From: Bacteroidales bacterium
Lineage (GTDB): Bacteria > Bacteroidota > Bacteroidia > Bacteroidales > ML635J-15
Assembly (NCBI GenBank): GCA_017994175.1
Contig: JAGOLH010000019.1
Location: 11,717-46,294, forward strand
Length of the DNA stretch: 34,578 bases
Direction: 5' to 3'
The translations under genes were made by a program, and so were the position numbers. Shown here piece after piece: positions 25,383 through 34,153 of this stretch; position 1 is the first letter of the stretch; each line of letters begins with the position of its first letter. A model generated the notes under the pieces. It did no database searches, was not told the origin of the DNA, and saw only the letters and a program-made list of their open reading frames with translations.

Positions 25383-25390
25383 TATATTTG
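25383..25390 (+). promoter_or_regulatory. Putative -7 box (TATATTTG) of the response-regulator gene
   Basis: A perfect TAnnTTTG lies 22 bp before the ATG at 25413 in a very AT-rich divergent intergenic region (25233-25412). TTA at 25361-25363, with a 19-bp spacer, is a weak -33 candidate. Confidence 0.5.
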
Positions 25391-25412
25391 TTATGAAACC
25401 AATCTTTCAGGC

Positions 25413-26240
25413 ATGAGTAATTATAAAATTCTTGTAATTGATGATGAACCGGTAAATATTACCGCGATTAAAACTATTCTGAGCAATGAACCTATCGAAA
25501 TTCTGGCTGCTTATAATGGCTGGTCGGGGATAGAAATAGCTACAGCTGAAAAACCTGATTTAATTATTCTTGATTGCCAGATGCCTGTTAACGATGGGTA
25601 CACTACGCTGGTAAAACTAAAGAAAAACCCCGTAACTTCTCCCATTATGGTTGTAATGATTACCGGAGTAATGAAGTCGTATTACTATGTTTTAAACACG
25701 TTGAATGCCGGTGCAGTCGATTTTATAAGGAAACCTTTTGATGAAACTGAACTCCGGGCTCGTGTGCGCTCATTGTTGAAATTGGTGGATTATCATAAAA
25801 GGGAACTTGCCCAGAAAGATGTTGAATTGGTGCAGAGTGCAATAAAGATAGTTAAGTGTAACGAATTTAATATTAATCTCATTCAGATGCTTAATCAAAT
25901 GATTGGTGAAGGCGATGTGCAGACTGTTCCTGTATCGAGACTTATTGAAATGCGCGAAGTCATCGAAAATAAACTTCATACCGATTCCTGGAAGCAATTG
26001 GAAGATCATTTCAACAGTGTGAACCCGGACTTTCAAAACGCGTTGGTTTCGAAGCACCCGAACCTTACACCTTCTGAGATTAAGTTAGCAACCTTACTGA
26101 GGTTGAATCTTTCTACAAAACATATAGCGGGAATTTTGTACCTGAGCGCCGACAGTGTTCGGGTTGCAAGAACGAGATTGCGACGCAAGCTTAATTTGAA
26201 ACCTGAAGCCAATCTCACAGCCTATATATTCTCCTTGTAG
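25413..26240 (+). CDS. Response regulator, REC domain plus LuxR-like HTH
   Basis: 275 residues. The receiver domain (about 4-122) has the acidic pair Asp10/Asp11 in VIDDEP, phosphoacceptor Asp54 in IILDCQMP, Thr84 and Lys107 in IRKPFD; all key residues are intact. A helical, probably coiled-coil linker (about 122-200) follows. The C-terminal ~65 residues begin with WKQLEDHFNSVNPDFQNALVSK. They continue as PNLTPSEIKLATLLRLNLSTKHIAGILYLSADSVRVARTRLRRKLNL, a LuxR/GerE-type helix-turn-helix seen in many Bacteroidota regulators with TPR or sensor domains. It probably binds DNA after phosphorylation. The likely partner is the kinase-like protein encoded divergently, though that protein seems unable to bind ATP. 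Confidence 0.88.
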   Translation: MSNYKILVIDDEPVNITAIKTILSNEPIEILAAYNGWSGIEIATAEKPDLIILDCQMPVNDGYTTLVKLKKNPVTSPIMVVMITGVMKSYYYVLNTLNAGAVDFIRKPFDETELRARVRSLLKLVDYHKRELAQKDVELVQSAIKIVKCNEFNINLIQMLNQMIGEGDVQTVPVSRLIEMREVIENKLHTDSWKQLEDHFNSVNPDFQNALVSKHPNLTPSEIKLATLLRLNLSTKHIAGILYLSADSVRVARTRLRRKLNLKPEANLTAYIFSL

Positions 26241-26306
26241 TTTGTATTGCTGCTAAAAACATTCCTTGCACTGATTAGAGTCTTGGCTCTGATGAGTATT
26301 CTGCTT

Positions 26307-26332
26307 TCCGTTATTAAAGTGTTTTTAACGGA
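26307..26332 (+). other. Inverted repeat in the 270-bp gap upstream of mreB
   Basis: TCCGTTA (26307-26313) pairs with TAACGGA (26326-26332), 7 bp with a 12-nt loop. No T-run follows, so termination is unlikely. It may be a regulator site or leader structure. Apart from this and the -7 box at 26438, I see nothing else in 26241-26510. Confidence 0.35.
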
Positions 26333-26437
26333 ACTGGTTATAAGCGAGTAGTTTACATTCAAATTGCTGAGGGCAAAAATAATTGCTCAGTCGTATGAAA
26401 AAAATAAATAATGTTAATAAAATTGTTGAATTGTTAT

Positions 26438-26445
26438 TATCTTTA
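26438..26445 (+). promoter_or_regulatory. Putative -7 box (TATCTTTA) of the mre operon
   Basis: TATCTTTA followed by CCC. TTA at 26414-26416 with a 21-bp spacer is a weak -33 element. Expected start near 26452 gives a leader of about 60 nt before the mreB ATG at 26511. Confidence 0.45.
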
Positions 26446-26510
26446 CCCACTTAATTGTAAAGAAGCTACAGTGGCTGAATGCAATGATAATTTAAAATAC
26501 GTGGAATAAC

Positions 26511-27533
26511 ATGGGATTGTTTTCATTTTTACAACAGGAAATAGCTATTGACCTTGGTACAGCAAATACAATTATCATTCATAATGATAAAATTGTGGTT
26601 GATGAACCATCGATTGTAGCGATTGATGAACGCACTGGGAAACTAATTGCCATTGGTAAAAAAGCGCGGGAAATGCATGGTAAGACCCATCAGGGTATTC
26701 GCACTGTTCGCCCTTTGCGCGATGGAGTTATTGCAGACTTTAACGCTGCCGAGTTGATGATAAGAGGGATGATAAAAATGCTGAACAAGAAGCGGCCACT
26801 TTTCACACCATCGCTAAAGATGGTGGTATGTATTCCTTCGGGCAGCACCGAGGTAGAAATACGTGCAGTGCGTGACTCATCGGAACATGCCGGTGCAAGA
26901 GAGGTTTATATGATCTATGAACCAATGGCAGCTGCCATCGGTATTGGCATGGATGTAGAGGCCCCGGGTGGTATTATGGTTTGCGATATAGGCGGTGGTA
27001 CTACCGAAATTGCAGTAATTTCGCTTGGTGGTATTGTCTGCAATCGTTCGATACGTATTGCCGGAGATGAATTTACCGATGATATTCAGGAATATATGCG
27101 ACATCAGCATAATATCAGAATTGGTGACCGTACAGCTGAAGAAATAAAAATTAACGTGGGAGCGGCGTTGCCAAATATCGATAATCCTCCTCCCGACTAT
27201 ATCGTGAGAGGCCCACACCAGATGACAGCACTCCCTATTGAGATACCTGTATCGTATCAGGAGATTGCGCATAGCCTCGATAAGTCAATTTCGAAGGTGG
27301 AAACAGCGATCATGATGGTACTGGAGCAAACTCCTCCTGAGTTGTATGCCGATATTTATATGCGCGGTATCTATCTGGCAGGCGGTGGAGCATTGCTGCG
27401 TGGACTCGACAGACGGTTAAGCGAAAAAACCAATATTCCTGTACATGTTTCGGAAGACCCACTGCATGCAGTTGCAAGAGGTACCGGTATTGCACTTAAA
27501 AACGTTGATAAATTTCAGTTCCTCATCAGATAG
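26511..27533 (+). CDS. mreB: Rod shape-determining protein MreB
   Basis: 340 residues, bacterial actin. ATP-binding phosphate loops are IAIDLGTANTIIIH near residue 11-24 and CDIGGGTTEIAVISLGGI near 160; the adenosine motif is YLAGGGALLRGLD near 293. MreB filaments at the inner membrane guide the elongasome (MreC, MreD, PBP2, RodA) that builds the side wall. First gene of the operon; the next gene begins 13 bp downstream. Confidence 0.98.
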   Translation: MGLFSFLQQEIAIDLGTANTIIIHNDKIVVDEPSIVAIDERTGKLIAIGKKAREMHGKTHQGIRTVRPLRDGVIADFNAAELMIRGMIKMLNKKRPLFTPSLKMVVCIPSGSTEVEIRAVRDSSEHAGAREVYMIYEPMAAAIGIGMDVEAPGGIMVCDIGGGTTEIAVISLGGIVCNRSIRIAGDEFTDDIQEYMRHQHNIRIGDRTAEEIKINVGAALPNIDNPPPDYIVRGPHQMTALPIEIPVSYQEIAHSLDKSISKVETAIMMVLEQTPPELYADIYMRGIYLAGGGALLRGLDRRLSEKTNIPVHVSEDPLHAVARGTGIALKNVDKFQFLIR

Positions 27534-27546
27534 TTAACAACTACAG

Positions 27547-28365
27547 ATGAAAAGCCTATTCCGATTTATCTTACGTTATCATGCTACATTTCTATTTATC
27601 ATTCTTGAATTGATTTGTATTGCATTACTCGTTGCAAACAATCAGTATCAACGTTCGGTTTTTGCCAGCTCGTCGTATGTGGTAATCAGTCGCATCGAAA
27701 AATCGTGGTCGGTTGTTACCGACTATGTAAAATTGGCAGGCGAAAACCGAAGACTTGCCATTGAGAATGCTGCATTACAGAATGAACTTCAGCAGCGCCG
27801 TGCCTATAATCGAAGCTTTGTATTCGATTCTGTAAACCCCGATTACACATTTATGAATGTAACGGTAATAAACAACAGTGTAAACAATGTAAAAAACTAT
27901 ATTACCATCGATGCCGGATTAAAACAGGGAGTTCGTAAAGAAATGGGAGTAATTGGTCCAGAGGGTGTTGCAGGAATTGTTTACAATTGCTCTGATAATT
28001 TTTCTACTGTGCTGCCTGTAATTAATACGGCTTTCAAACTTAGTGTTAAAATCAGCAGGAACAACTACTTTGGATCTTTGTCGTGGACAGGCAAAAGCCA
28101 TCGCTACGCCAGAATGTCGGAAATACCGGTATATATTGATATAAAAGTGGGAGATACTGTTGTCACCAGCGGATATTCATCTATTTTTCCACCCGATATT
28201 CCTGTGGGTGTGGTCGATAGTTATAAAAAAATGACATCAACTGGTTTTTACGAAATCGATGTTAAACTGGCTACAAATTTTGCCAATCTCAAAAATGTGT
28301 ATGTGGTAAAAAATTTGCATAAACAAGAAATAGAAGCATTGGAGGCGCAAAATGATAAACAGTAA
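27547..28365 (+). CDS. mreC: Rod shape-determining protein MreC
   Basis: 272 residues. One N-terminal membrane helix (about 10-30), then a coiled coil (about 60-85, ENRRLAIENAALQNELQQ) and the periplasmic double beta-barrel with NYITIDAGLKQGVRKEMGVIGPEGVAGIV and GDTVVTSGYSSIFPPDIPVGVV. MreC links MreB to PBP2 and activates it. Its 3' end overlaps mreD by 14 bp. Confidence 0.96.
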   Translation: MKSLFRFILRYHATFLFIILELICIALLVANNQYQRSVFASSSYVVISRIEKSWSVVTDYVKLAGENRRLAIENAALQNELQQRRAYNRSFVFDSVNPDYTFMNVTVINNSVNNVKNYITIDAGLKQGVRKEMGVIGPEGVAGIVYNCSDNFSTVLPVINTAFKLSVKISRNNYFGSLSWTGKSHRYARMSEIPVYIDIKVGDTVVTSGYSSIFPPDIPVGVVDSYKKMTSTGFYEIDVKLATNFANLKNVYVVKNLHKQEIEALEAQNDKQ

Positions 28366-28861
28366 TCTGAAATACTTTTTTCTGTTTATTATCTGCATTG
28401 CTTTGCAGGTATTATTGTTCAATCAGATACAATCGATACCCTATACACATGTTTTTTTCTATATTTTGTTCATCCTCCTTCTTCCAATCGAAACACCTCC
28501 GTTTTTGCTCATGTTGCTAGCCATGGCTACCGGTTTAGTTGTGGACTCATTCAGCAATACCTTTGGAATTCATGCTGCTGCAAGTGTTCTGACAGCCTAT
28601 ATTAGACCAGGGATGTTGCGTTTGTACTCACCGCGCGATGGATATGAAACGAACACACATATCGGGATTCGGGATCTGGGTTTTCTGTGGTTTCTAAAAT
28701 ATGCAGCCAGCCTTGTTATTATACATCATTTTTTACTCTTTATGCTCGATGCATTTAGCTTTAAAATGTTTCAATTTACCTTGTTGCGTATTACATTGAG
28801 CAGTATTTCCACAATCAGCGTGTTAATTCTAAGCCAGTATTTAACAATTCGCAGGCGATGA
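28352..28861 (+). CDS. mreD: Rod shape-determining protein MreD
   Basis: 169 residues, a polytopic membrane protein with about five helices. NQIQSIPYTHVFFYILFILLLPIETP is followed by MATGLVVDSFSNTFGIHAAAS, the most conserved MreD segment (GLVVDxFxxxxGxHA). It is a partner of MreC in the elongasome. Overlaps mreC by 14 bp and the PBP2 gene by 4 bp (ATGA). Confidence 0.93.
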   Translation: MINSNLKYFFLFIICIALQVLLFNQIQSIPYTHVFFYILFILLLPIETPPFLLMLLAMATGLVVDSFSNTFGIHAAASVLTAYIRPGMLRLYSPRDGYETNTHIGIRDLGFLWFLKYAASLVIIHHFLLFMLDAFSFKMFQFTLLRITLSSISTISVLILSQYLTIRRR

Positions 28862-30681
28862 ACCAGCTAAGTTCACGAAGTATTTATATTACAGTAATAA
28901 TTTTACTGATATTTCTGGCAATCCTTGTCAAGCTTTTTATTATTCAGGTGCTTGATCCATCCTATAAAATTTCATCCGAAAACAATTCGCAGCGGCGAAT
29001 CTGGGAATATCCATCACGAGGGCTGATTTACGATCGTAATGGCGAATTGCTTGTATGCAACGAAATAGCTTACGATTTAATGGTTATACCGAGGCAGGTT
29101 AGGTCGTTCGATACGTTACAGCTGGTGAATGAGTTGGGCATCAATATTGAAGATGCTCGTCAGAAACTGACTGCAGCAGCTGCTTATTCAGTATTCCGGC
29201 CTTCTGTTTTTTTTAAACAGATGTCGAAATTGCAGTATGCTTATTTTCAGGAGCATTTGTATCGGTACCCGGGTTTTTATGTTCAAACAAGATTACTTAG
29301 GAAGTACGAAAAAAGTATTGCCTCAAATGTTTTAGGTGACATTGGTGAAATAGATATGCCTACTCTTGAAAAAGACACTTTCTACTATATTGGCGATTAC
29401 ATCGGGAAGAGTGGCGTGGAGAAGTACTTCGAGACTTCGCTTAGAGGAGAGAAAGGGGTTAAAATTTATATGGTCGATGTGCACAATCGTATTCAGGGTA
29501 GCTATCAGCAGGGTAAATATGATATTCCTGCTATAGCTGGTAAAGACCTTGTGTTAACCATTGACGCAGAGCTTCAGGCTTATGGTGAATTGCTGATGAA
29601 AAACAAAATTGGAAGCATTGTTGCTATTCAGCCTTCAACAGGCGAAATCCTGGCTATGGTTTCCAGTCCGGGCTTTGATCCGAATCTTCTTGTTGGCCGT
29701 CAGCGGGGATATAACTACGATAGCCTGGTACATGCTCCCAATAAACCATTATTTAACCGCGCTGTGGGAGCTTCGTATCCACCGGGGTCAATTTTCAAAA
29801 TGGTGCAGGCTATTATTGGACTCGATCAGGGAGTAATAACAGAACAAACATCCTTCCCCTGCGATAAAAGCATAGTGAACTGCCATAATCACCCGCCCAA
29901 TACCGATTTAAAACGTGCCATTCAATATTCATGCAATCCGTATTTTTATATGGTGACACGTAAACTGATACAGAGGGGTTTCGAAAAAAGCATTTTCCGA
30001 GATAGCCGGATTGGCCTGGCTATATGGAAGGAAAAAGTGCTCGGTCTGGGCTTTGAGCACGCGTTCGATATTGGATTGCCTGCAGTGGTGAAGGGAAAAA
30101 TACCGGGACCCGATTTTTACGATAGAATATACGGGAAATACCGCTGGGCTTACAGCACAATTTATTCCTTAAGTATTGGTCAGGGCGAAGTGCTTGTGGT
30201 TCCGCTTCAAATGGCGAATTTCGCCGCAATTATTGCCAACAGGGGCTTTTATTATTACCCCCACATTATGAAATCGATTGGAGGGGAACCCATTGATTCC
30301 TTGTACACTGTTCCGGTGAGAACTCCGTTTAGCCCGGATGTGTTTTTACCTGTTGTTGAAGGAATGGATGCCGTTGTAAATGAGGATTATGGTACAGGAG
30401 GCCTGGCAAGGATTCCCAACATAAGAGTTTGTGGAAAAACCGGCACAGCCCAAAACCCACACGGCGAAGACCATTCTATTTTTATGGCCTTTGCCCCCAA
30501 AGAAAACCCTCAGATTGCCATCGCGGTATATATCGAAAATGCCGGATTCGGGGGAGTATGGGCTGCGCCCATCGCAAGCCTTATGATTGAGAAATATATT
30601 AACGATACTGTGATGAATGTATTTTCAGAGCAGCGAATTTTAAACACTGATATTTATCATTTTGCAGACACGGCGAGGTAA
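28858..30681 (+). CDS. mrdA: Penicillin-binding protein 2 (elongasome transpeptidase)
   Basis: 607 residues, class B PBP. One N-terminal membrane helix (about 7-28), then the dimerisation domain beginning QRRIWEYPSRGLIYDRNGELL. The transpeptidase domain has Ser311 in GSIFK (SxxK), Ser358-Cys-Asn360 (SxN) and Lys527 in KTGTAQ. It crosslinks new side-wall peptidoglycan with RodA as glycosyltransferase and is a beta-lactam target. Starts within the mreD stop and overlaps rodA by 20 bp. Confidence 0.97.
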   Translation: MNQLSSRSIYITVIILLIFLAILVKLFIIQVLDPSYKISSENNSQRRIWEYPSRGLIYDRNGELLVCNEIAYDLMVIPRQVRSFDTLQLVNELGINIEDARQKLTAAAAYSVFRPSVFFKQMSKLQYAYFQEHLYRYPGFYVQTRLLRKYEKSIASNVLGDIGEIDMPTLEKDTFYYIGDYIGKSGVEKYFETSLRGEKGVKIYMVDVHNRIQGSYQQGKYDIPAIAGKDLVLTIDAELQAYGELLMKNKIGSIVAIQPSTGEILAMVSSPGFDPNLLVGRQRGYNYDSLVHAPNKPLFNRAVGASYPPGSIFKMVQAIIGLDQGVITEQTSFPCDKSIVNCHNHPPNTDLKRAIQYSCNPYFYMVTRKLIQRGFEKSIFRDSRIGLAIWKEKVLGLGFEHAFDIGLPAVVKGKIPGPDFYDRIYGKYRWAYSTIYSLSIGQGEVLVVPLQMANFAAIIANRGFYYYPHIMKSIGGEPIDSLYTVPVRTPFSPDVFLPVVEGMDAVVNEDYGTGGLARIPNIRVCGKTGTAQNPHGEDHSIFMAFAPKENPQIAIAVYIENAGFGGVWAAPIASLMIEKYINDTVMNVFSEQRILNTDIYHFADTAR

Positions 30682-32089
30682 AATATGGCTTAATATCGAC
30701 TGGATATGTATTGCGCTCTACCTGCTTCTGGTATTTGCGGGTTGGGTAAATATTTATGCCGCTGTATACGACGAATCGCATACCAGCATCTTCGATACTT
30801 CGATGCGCTACGGAAAACAGCTCATTTGGATAGCTGCAGCTTTTATCATAGGCTTTTTTGTTTTTCTCATCGACAGCAAATTCTATTCGGCATTTTCGTA
30901 TGTGATATTTGCATTTTTTATGCTGTTGCTCGTAGCAGTGCTGTTGTTCGGTACAGAGATTAACAATTCCAGATCTTGGTTTCAGATAGGAGATTTCAGG
31001 TTGCAACCCTCAGAATTCGCAAAAATGGCAACTTCTCTTGCCCTGGCGCAGTTTGCAAGTCGAACTCATTTTAGTTTGAATAATTTAAAGGACGTGTTGG
31101 GTACAATACTTATCATTGGCTTACCCATAGGGTTGATAGTTCTGCAGAATGATGCCGGATCTGCCCTGATATACAGCAGCCTCATATTCGTATTGTATCG
31201 CGAAGGTTTGAATAACACGCTTTTTGTGTTGTTTTTTGCGGCAATTGCTCTGTTTGTTTTTGCACTGGTTTCAAATCAGCTGATTATAATGACGGTACTC
31301 GTATTGGCTGCGATACTGTATTTTATATTCACGTCGCGGAAAAGGTGGTATGGGTATTGGGGATTGCTTGTGTTTGCTGTGTTTGCTGCAGCGGCAATTT
31401 TGGTTCAATATTTTGGGATATGGCCGTACCCGTTGAAGTATTTGATTTTGTCGGCGGTTGTTCTCTCGATAGGTGTTTCACTCCTTATTGCATTATTAAA
31501 AAAAATCGACAAAGCAGCTTCGGTTCTGGTCATTCTTCTGGCGGCATCGCTTTACGTTTACTCGGTTGATTTTGTATACAGCAATCTACTTGAGAAACAT
31601 CAACAGGAGAGGATAGGGGAGCTGTTGGGGTTTAATTCCGATCCTCTCGGAGCAGGATATAATGTGAACCAATCGAAAATTTCGATTGGTTCCGGAGGCT
31701 TACTGGGCAAAGGTTTTTTGCAGGGCACCCAAACAAAATACAACTTCGTTCCGGAACAGGATACCGACTTTATTTTTTGCACAGTAGGCGAAGAATGGGG
31801 GTTTGCCGGTAGTATGATAGTTCTGATGCTCTTCGCTTTTTTAATAATCCGTATTATTTGGCTGGCTGAGCGGCAGCGATCAGCCTACTCACGTATTTAT
31901 GGGTATTCAGTGGCTTCCTTTTTATTTATACATGTGGCCATTAACATTGGTATGACAATCGGTCTGGCTCCGGTAATTGGGATTCCGCTACCGTTTTTCA
32001 GCTATGGAGGCTCTTCGCTATGGGCTTTTACTATGCTGCTAATGATTTTCTTACGGATTGACGCCAACCGAATGGAAGTGTTCCGTTAG
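30662..32089 (+). CDS. rodA: RodA, SEDS-family peptidoglycan glycosyltransferase
   Basis: 475 residues with about ten membrane helices. SEDS landmarks: RYGKQLIWIAAAF, FGTEINNSRSWFQIGDFRLQPSEFAKMATSLALA (the conserved RSWxxxxxxxxQPSE loop), the GLIVLQNDAGSALIY helix, FVPEQDTDFIFCTVGEEWGF and GIPLPFFSYGGSS. It polymerises lipid II in the elongasome with PBP2. No ATG is available near the conserved N-terminus (KIWLNIDWICIALYL). The TTG at 30662, inside the end of mrdA, is the best start; the first in-frame ATG would cut into the first helices. It contains an extra hydrophobic segment in the middle (about 200-285), making it longer than E. coli RodA (about 370). Confidence 0.95.
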   Translation: MQTRRGKIWLNIDWICIALYLLLVFAGWVNIYAAVYDESHTSIFDTSMRYGKQLIWIAAAFIIGFFVFLIDSKFYSAFSYVIFAFFMLLLVAVLLFGTEINNSRSWFQIGDFRLQPSEFAKMATSLALAQFASRTHFSLNNLKDVLGTILIIGLPIGLIVLQNDAGSALIYSSLIFVLYREGLNNTLFVLFFAAIALFVFALVSNQLIIMTVLVLAAILYFIFTSRKRWYGYWGLLVFAVFAAAAILVQYFGIWPYPLKYLILSAVVLSIGVSLLIALLKKIDKAASVLVILLAASLYVYSVDFVYSNLLEKHQQERIGELLGFNSDPLGAGYNVNQSKISIGSGGLLGKGFLQGTQTKYNFVPEQDTDFIFCTVGEEWGFAGSMIVLMLFAFLIIRIIWLAERQRSAYSRIYGYSVASFLFIHVAINIGMTIGLAPVIGIPLPFFSYGGSSLWAFTMLLMIFLRIDANRMEVFR

Positions 32090-32093
32090 AAAA

Positions 32094-32798
32094 CTACTTT
32101 ATTTTTATAGCAATCTGATAGAAGTTGTTCACTGCTCCCAAAATTTCATATTCGATGTAATATGAACTTACAAATTCGGTGAAAGCCTTATATTCATGCA
32201 TAGGTACGTTGAATTCATCGAACATGATAATATCGCCTTTGTTTAGATATGGAGCAATGCTTGTGAGTACAAACAGTGTGGCCGAGTACAAATCAGCGTC
32301 CATGTGAATTACCTTCCGATTCTTAAAATCAAATGATTTCAGAAAGCCAGGGAGGGTTTGCTGAAACAACCCCTGCACGAACTGATGCCTGTTGCCGGTA
32401 ATTTCAGGCATTGCATTACCCGCCGACATATCTCCTTTTTTAAAGGGTCCCCAGTCTTCAGGAAGTCCGGTAAAAGTGTCGAATCCAATGAAACGTGAGT
32501 CGGTATTTGTATTGTTTTCAGTCCACCATTTGAAAGAGCATCCATTGGCTACACCGAACTCAAGGTAATCAACTGCATCCAGATTTTCATTTTCTATCAG
32601 GTATCTGAATAAATCTTCCCTTTTGTTGTATCTGAAATGTATATCGTAAAAATCGGAATAGCCTGCAATTCTTTTGTGTTTATGAATCCATTTTGAAAGC
32701 CGCGACATCTGACCAACAAAAACACAGCAGTTGCCCGGAACAATATAATGCCCCCTGCAAACTGTAAACAATCCTTTAAAAAGTGGGCGTAATTTCAT
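32094..32798 (-). CDS. TylF/MycF-like class I SAM-dependent methyltransferase
   Basis: 234 residues. SAM motif I is DYLEFGVANGCSFKWW (about residues 72-87), followed by IGFDTFTGLPEDWGPF. The metal/catalytic region is KVIHMDADLYSATLFVLTSIAP and GDIIMFDEFN; Asp pairs of this kind bind Mg2+ in TylF/MycF sugar O-methyltransferases. In Bacteroidota such proteins often methylate surface glycans or secondary metabolites. No glycan genes surround it, so the substrate is open. It is convergent with rodA, separated by 4 bp. Confidence 0.85.
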   Translation of the reverse strand: MKLRPLFKGLFTVCRGHYIVPGNCCVFVGQMSRLSKWIHKHKRIAGYSDFYDIHFRYNKREDLFRYLIENENLDAVDYLEFGVANGCSFKWWTENNTNTDSRFIGFDTFTGLPEDWGPFKKGDMSAGNAMPEITGNRHQFVQGLFQQTLPGFLKSFDFKNRKVIHMDADLYSATLFVLTSIAPYLNKGDIIMFDEFNVPMHEYKAFTEFVSSYYIEYEILGAVNNFYQIAIKIK

Positions 32799-32895
32799 TG
32801 CTAATATCTATTTAGTTTGTATATTAAAATTAATCATATGAAAATAATTAGTACATTTGAAGCTTATCATATAATTGCTCAAAAATAACAAAAAA

Positions 32896-34068
32896 ATGTT
32901 GCGAGTTATCTTGATATTTTTATCGCTTGGTATTACCAGCAGTTTTTCCTCTGCTCAGACCTTTTCGTGTACTCAGGTTTATTATCCGAAAGAAGATGCG
33001 GTGGTATGGTATCTGACCAATCAGAATAACCCCCAATGGGGACCTACAAACACGCAAAATTATTCCACTGCAAACTTTCTTGATACTCAAGTCTGGACAT
33101 GGAACGGTTCGCCGGGAAAAAAGAGAGCCTACCTGGCTAACGACTTTGAGAACTTGATTGACTTGACATCAACCTACATATATTCGTGTCACCTGAATCT
33201 GTTTAACCCGTTCAGCAATACTGCTTTTGCACATCGCTACGGTGAAGGGCAGATCAACACTACAAGAATATATAAAGTGCCCGAATACTGGGTTTCAACT
33301 GCTATCACATGGAACAATCAACCCGATATTGAGACTGATGAATATGCTGAAATTTCCCCTATCCCCGATTCGCCAAACACTGATAGTTATGAGGATATTT
33401 TAAATATTGATATTACGAATGTTGTACTGACCGATGACCATACGCTGGAAAGTAATTTTCATGGGTTGGTACTGATGCAATGGGACGAAGATCTGGACTC
33501 TTATTTCCATAAAATGAATTTTGCCAGCCGCGATTACAACGATCCGGCATATTGGCCTCAGATATGTATAACTTATGTTTTCCCGGAGCCAATTGTTTAT
33601 TTCGATGGCAGCTCGCTAACGGTTACCGGAGTTGAAGATTTGGAATCTCTTTTCTACGACCATGTGTCATATTACTGGTTAATCGATAATGAGAGCTTTG
33701 AGGGTAAAACAATCCCATTCGAAACAGACAATATTGATGAAAACAGCCTTGAATTGCACATTAAAATAACCAACAGTATCGACAGTCTTTGTGAGTACGT
33801 ATTTACTCCGGTTGTTTCGGCAATCCACAATAACACCCTTCTCGCAATACAAATTTATCCCAATCCTGTTAAGGAGAATTTTATAGTTGTAAATTGTGCA
33901 GAAGGTTTTGGTATTACAATACTTAATGCTTCCGGGACTCTGGTTTTTTCAGGTGATAATTTTTATTCCCGTCAACCTATCGACATCAGTGGTTTGAAAA
34001 GCGGTGTTTATATTGTAAGAATAATTACTGGGGATGACACAGTTAATCGGAAATTGGTGGTCGAATAG
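32896..34068 (+). CDS. T9SS-secreted protein with DNRLRE/CBM96-like domain
   Basis: 390 residues from the ATG at 32896 (MLRVILIFLSLG). The longer frame from a TTG at 32875 would put a Lys/Asn-rich stretch before the signal peptide. Signal peptide cleaved near SSAQ. Residues about 24-235 fit the DNRLRE/CBM96-type jelly roll: paired strands, then KVPEYWVSTAITWNNQP with the family's W..TWNNQP motif, and late HGLVLMQWDEDLD. A short PKD-like stretch (about 240-310) follows. The C-terminal T9SS domain starts near LAIQIYPNPVKENF and ends RKLVVE. Probably a surface carbohydrate-binding or adhesive protein; no catalytic residues seen. Confidence 0.75.
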   Translation: MLRVILIFLSLGITSSFSSAQTFSCTQVYYPKEDAVVWYLTNQNNPQWGPTNTQNYSTANFLDTQVWTWNGSPGKKRAYLANDFENLIDLTSTYIYSCHLNLFNPFSNTAFAHRYGEGQINTTRIYKVPEYWVSTAITWNNQPDIETDEYAEISPIPDSPNTDSYEDILNIDITNVVLTDDHTLESNFHGLVLMQWDEDLDSYFHKMNFASRDYNDPAYWPQICITYVFPEPIVYFDGSSLTVTGVEDLESLFYDHVSYYWLIDNESFEGKTIPFETDNIDENSLELHIKITNSIDSLCEYVFTPVVSAIHNNTLLAIQIYPNPVKENFIVVNCAEGFGITILNASGTLVFSGDNFYSRQPIDISGLKSGVYIVRIITGDDTVNRKLVVE

Positions 34069-34153
34069 CTACAGATTCTATGAGTATTCCCATGCTAAGG
34101 TTTTATTAAACAAAACAACATGAATATTGTTTGTTAAAGAAACAAGGAAAATT

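Noticed and set aside
26290..26349. A 19-codon ATG frame in the gap before mreB
   Set aside because: Too short, no translation signal and no recognisable sequence. Likely chance.
34105..34137. Imperfect inverted repeat TTAAACAAAACAACAT...ATTGTTTGTTAA upstream of fhs
   Set aside because: The arms only match with insertions and mismatches in AT-rich DNA. It could be a weak operator but is too poor to call.
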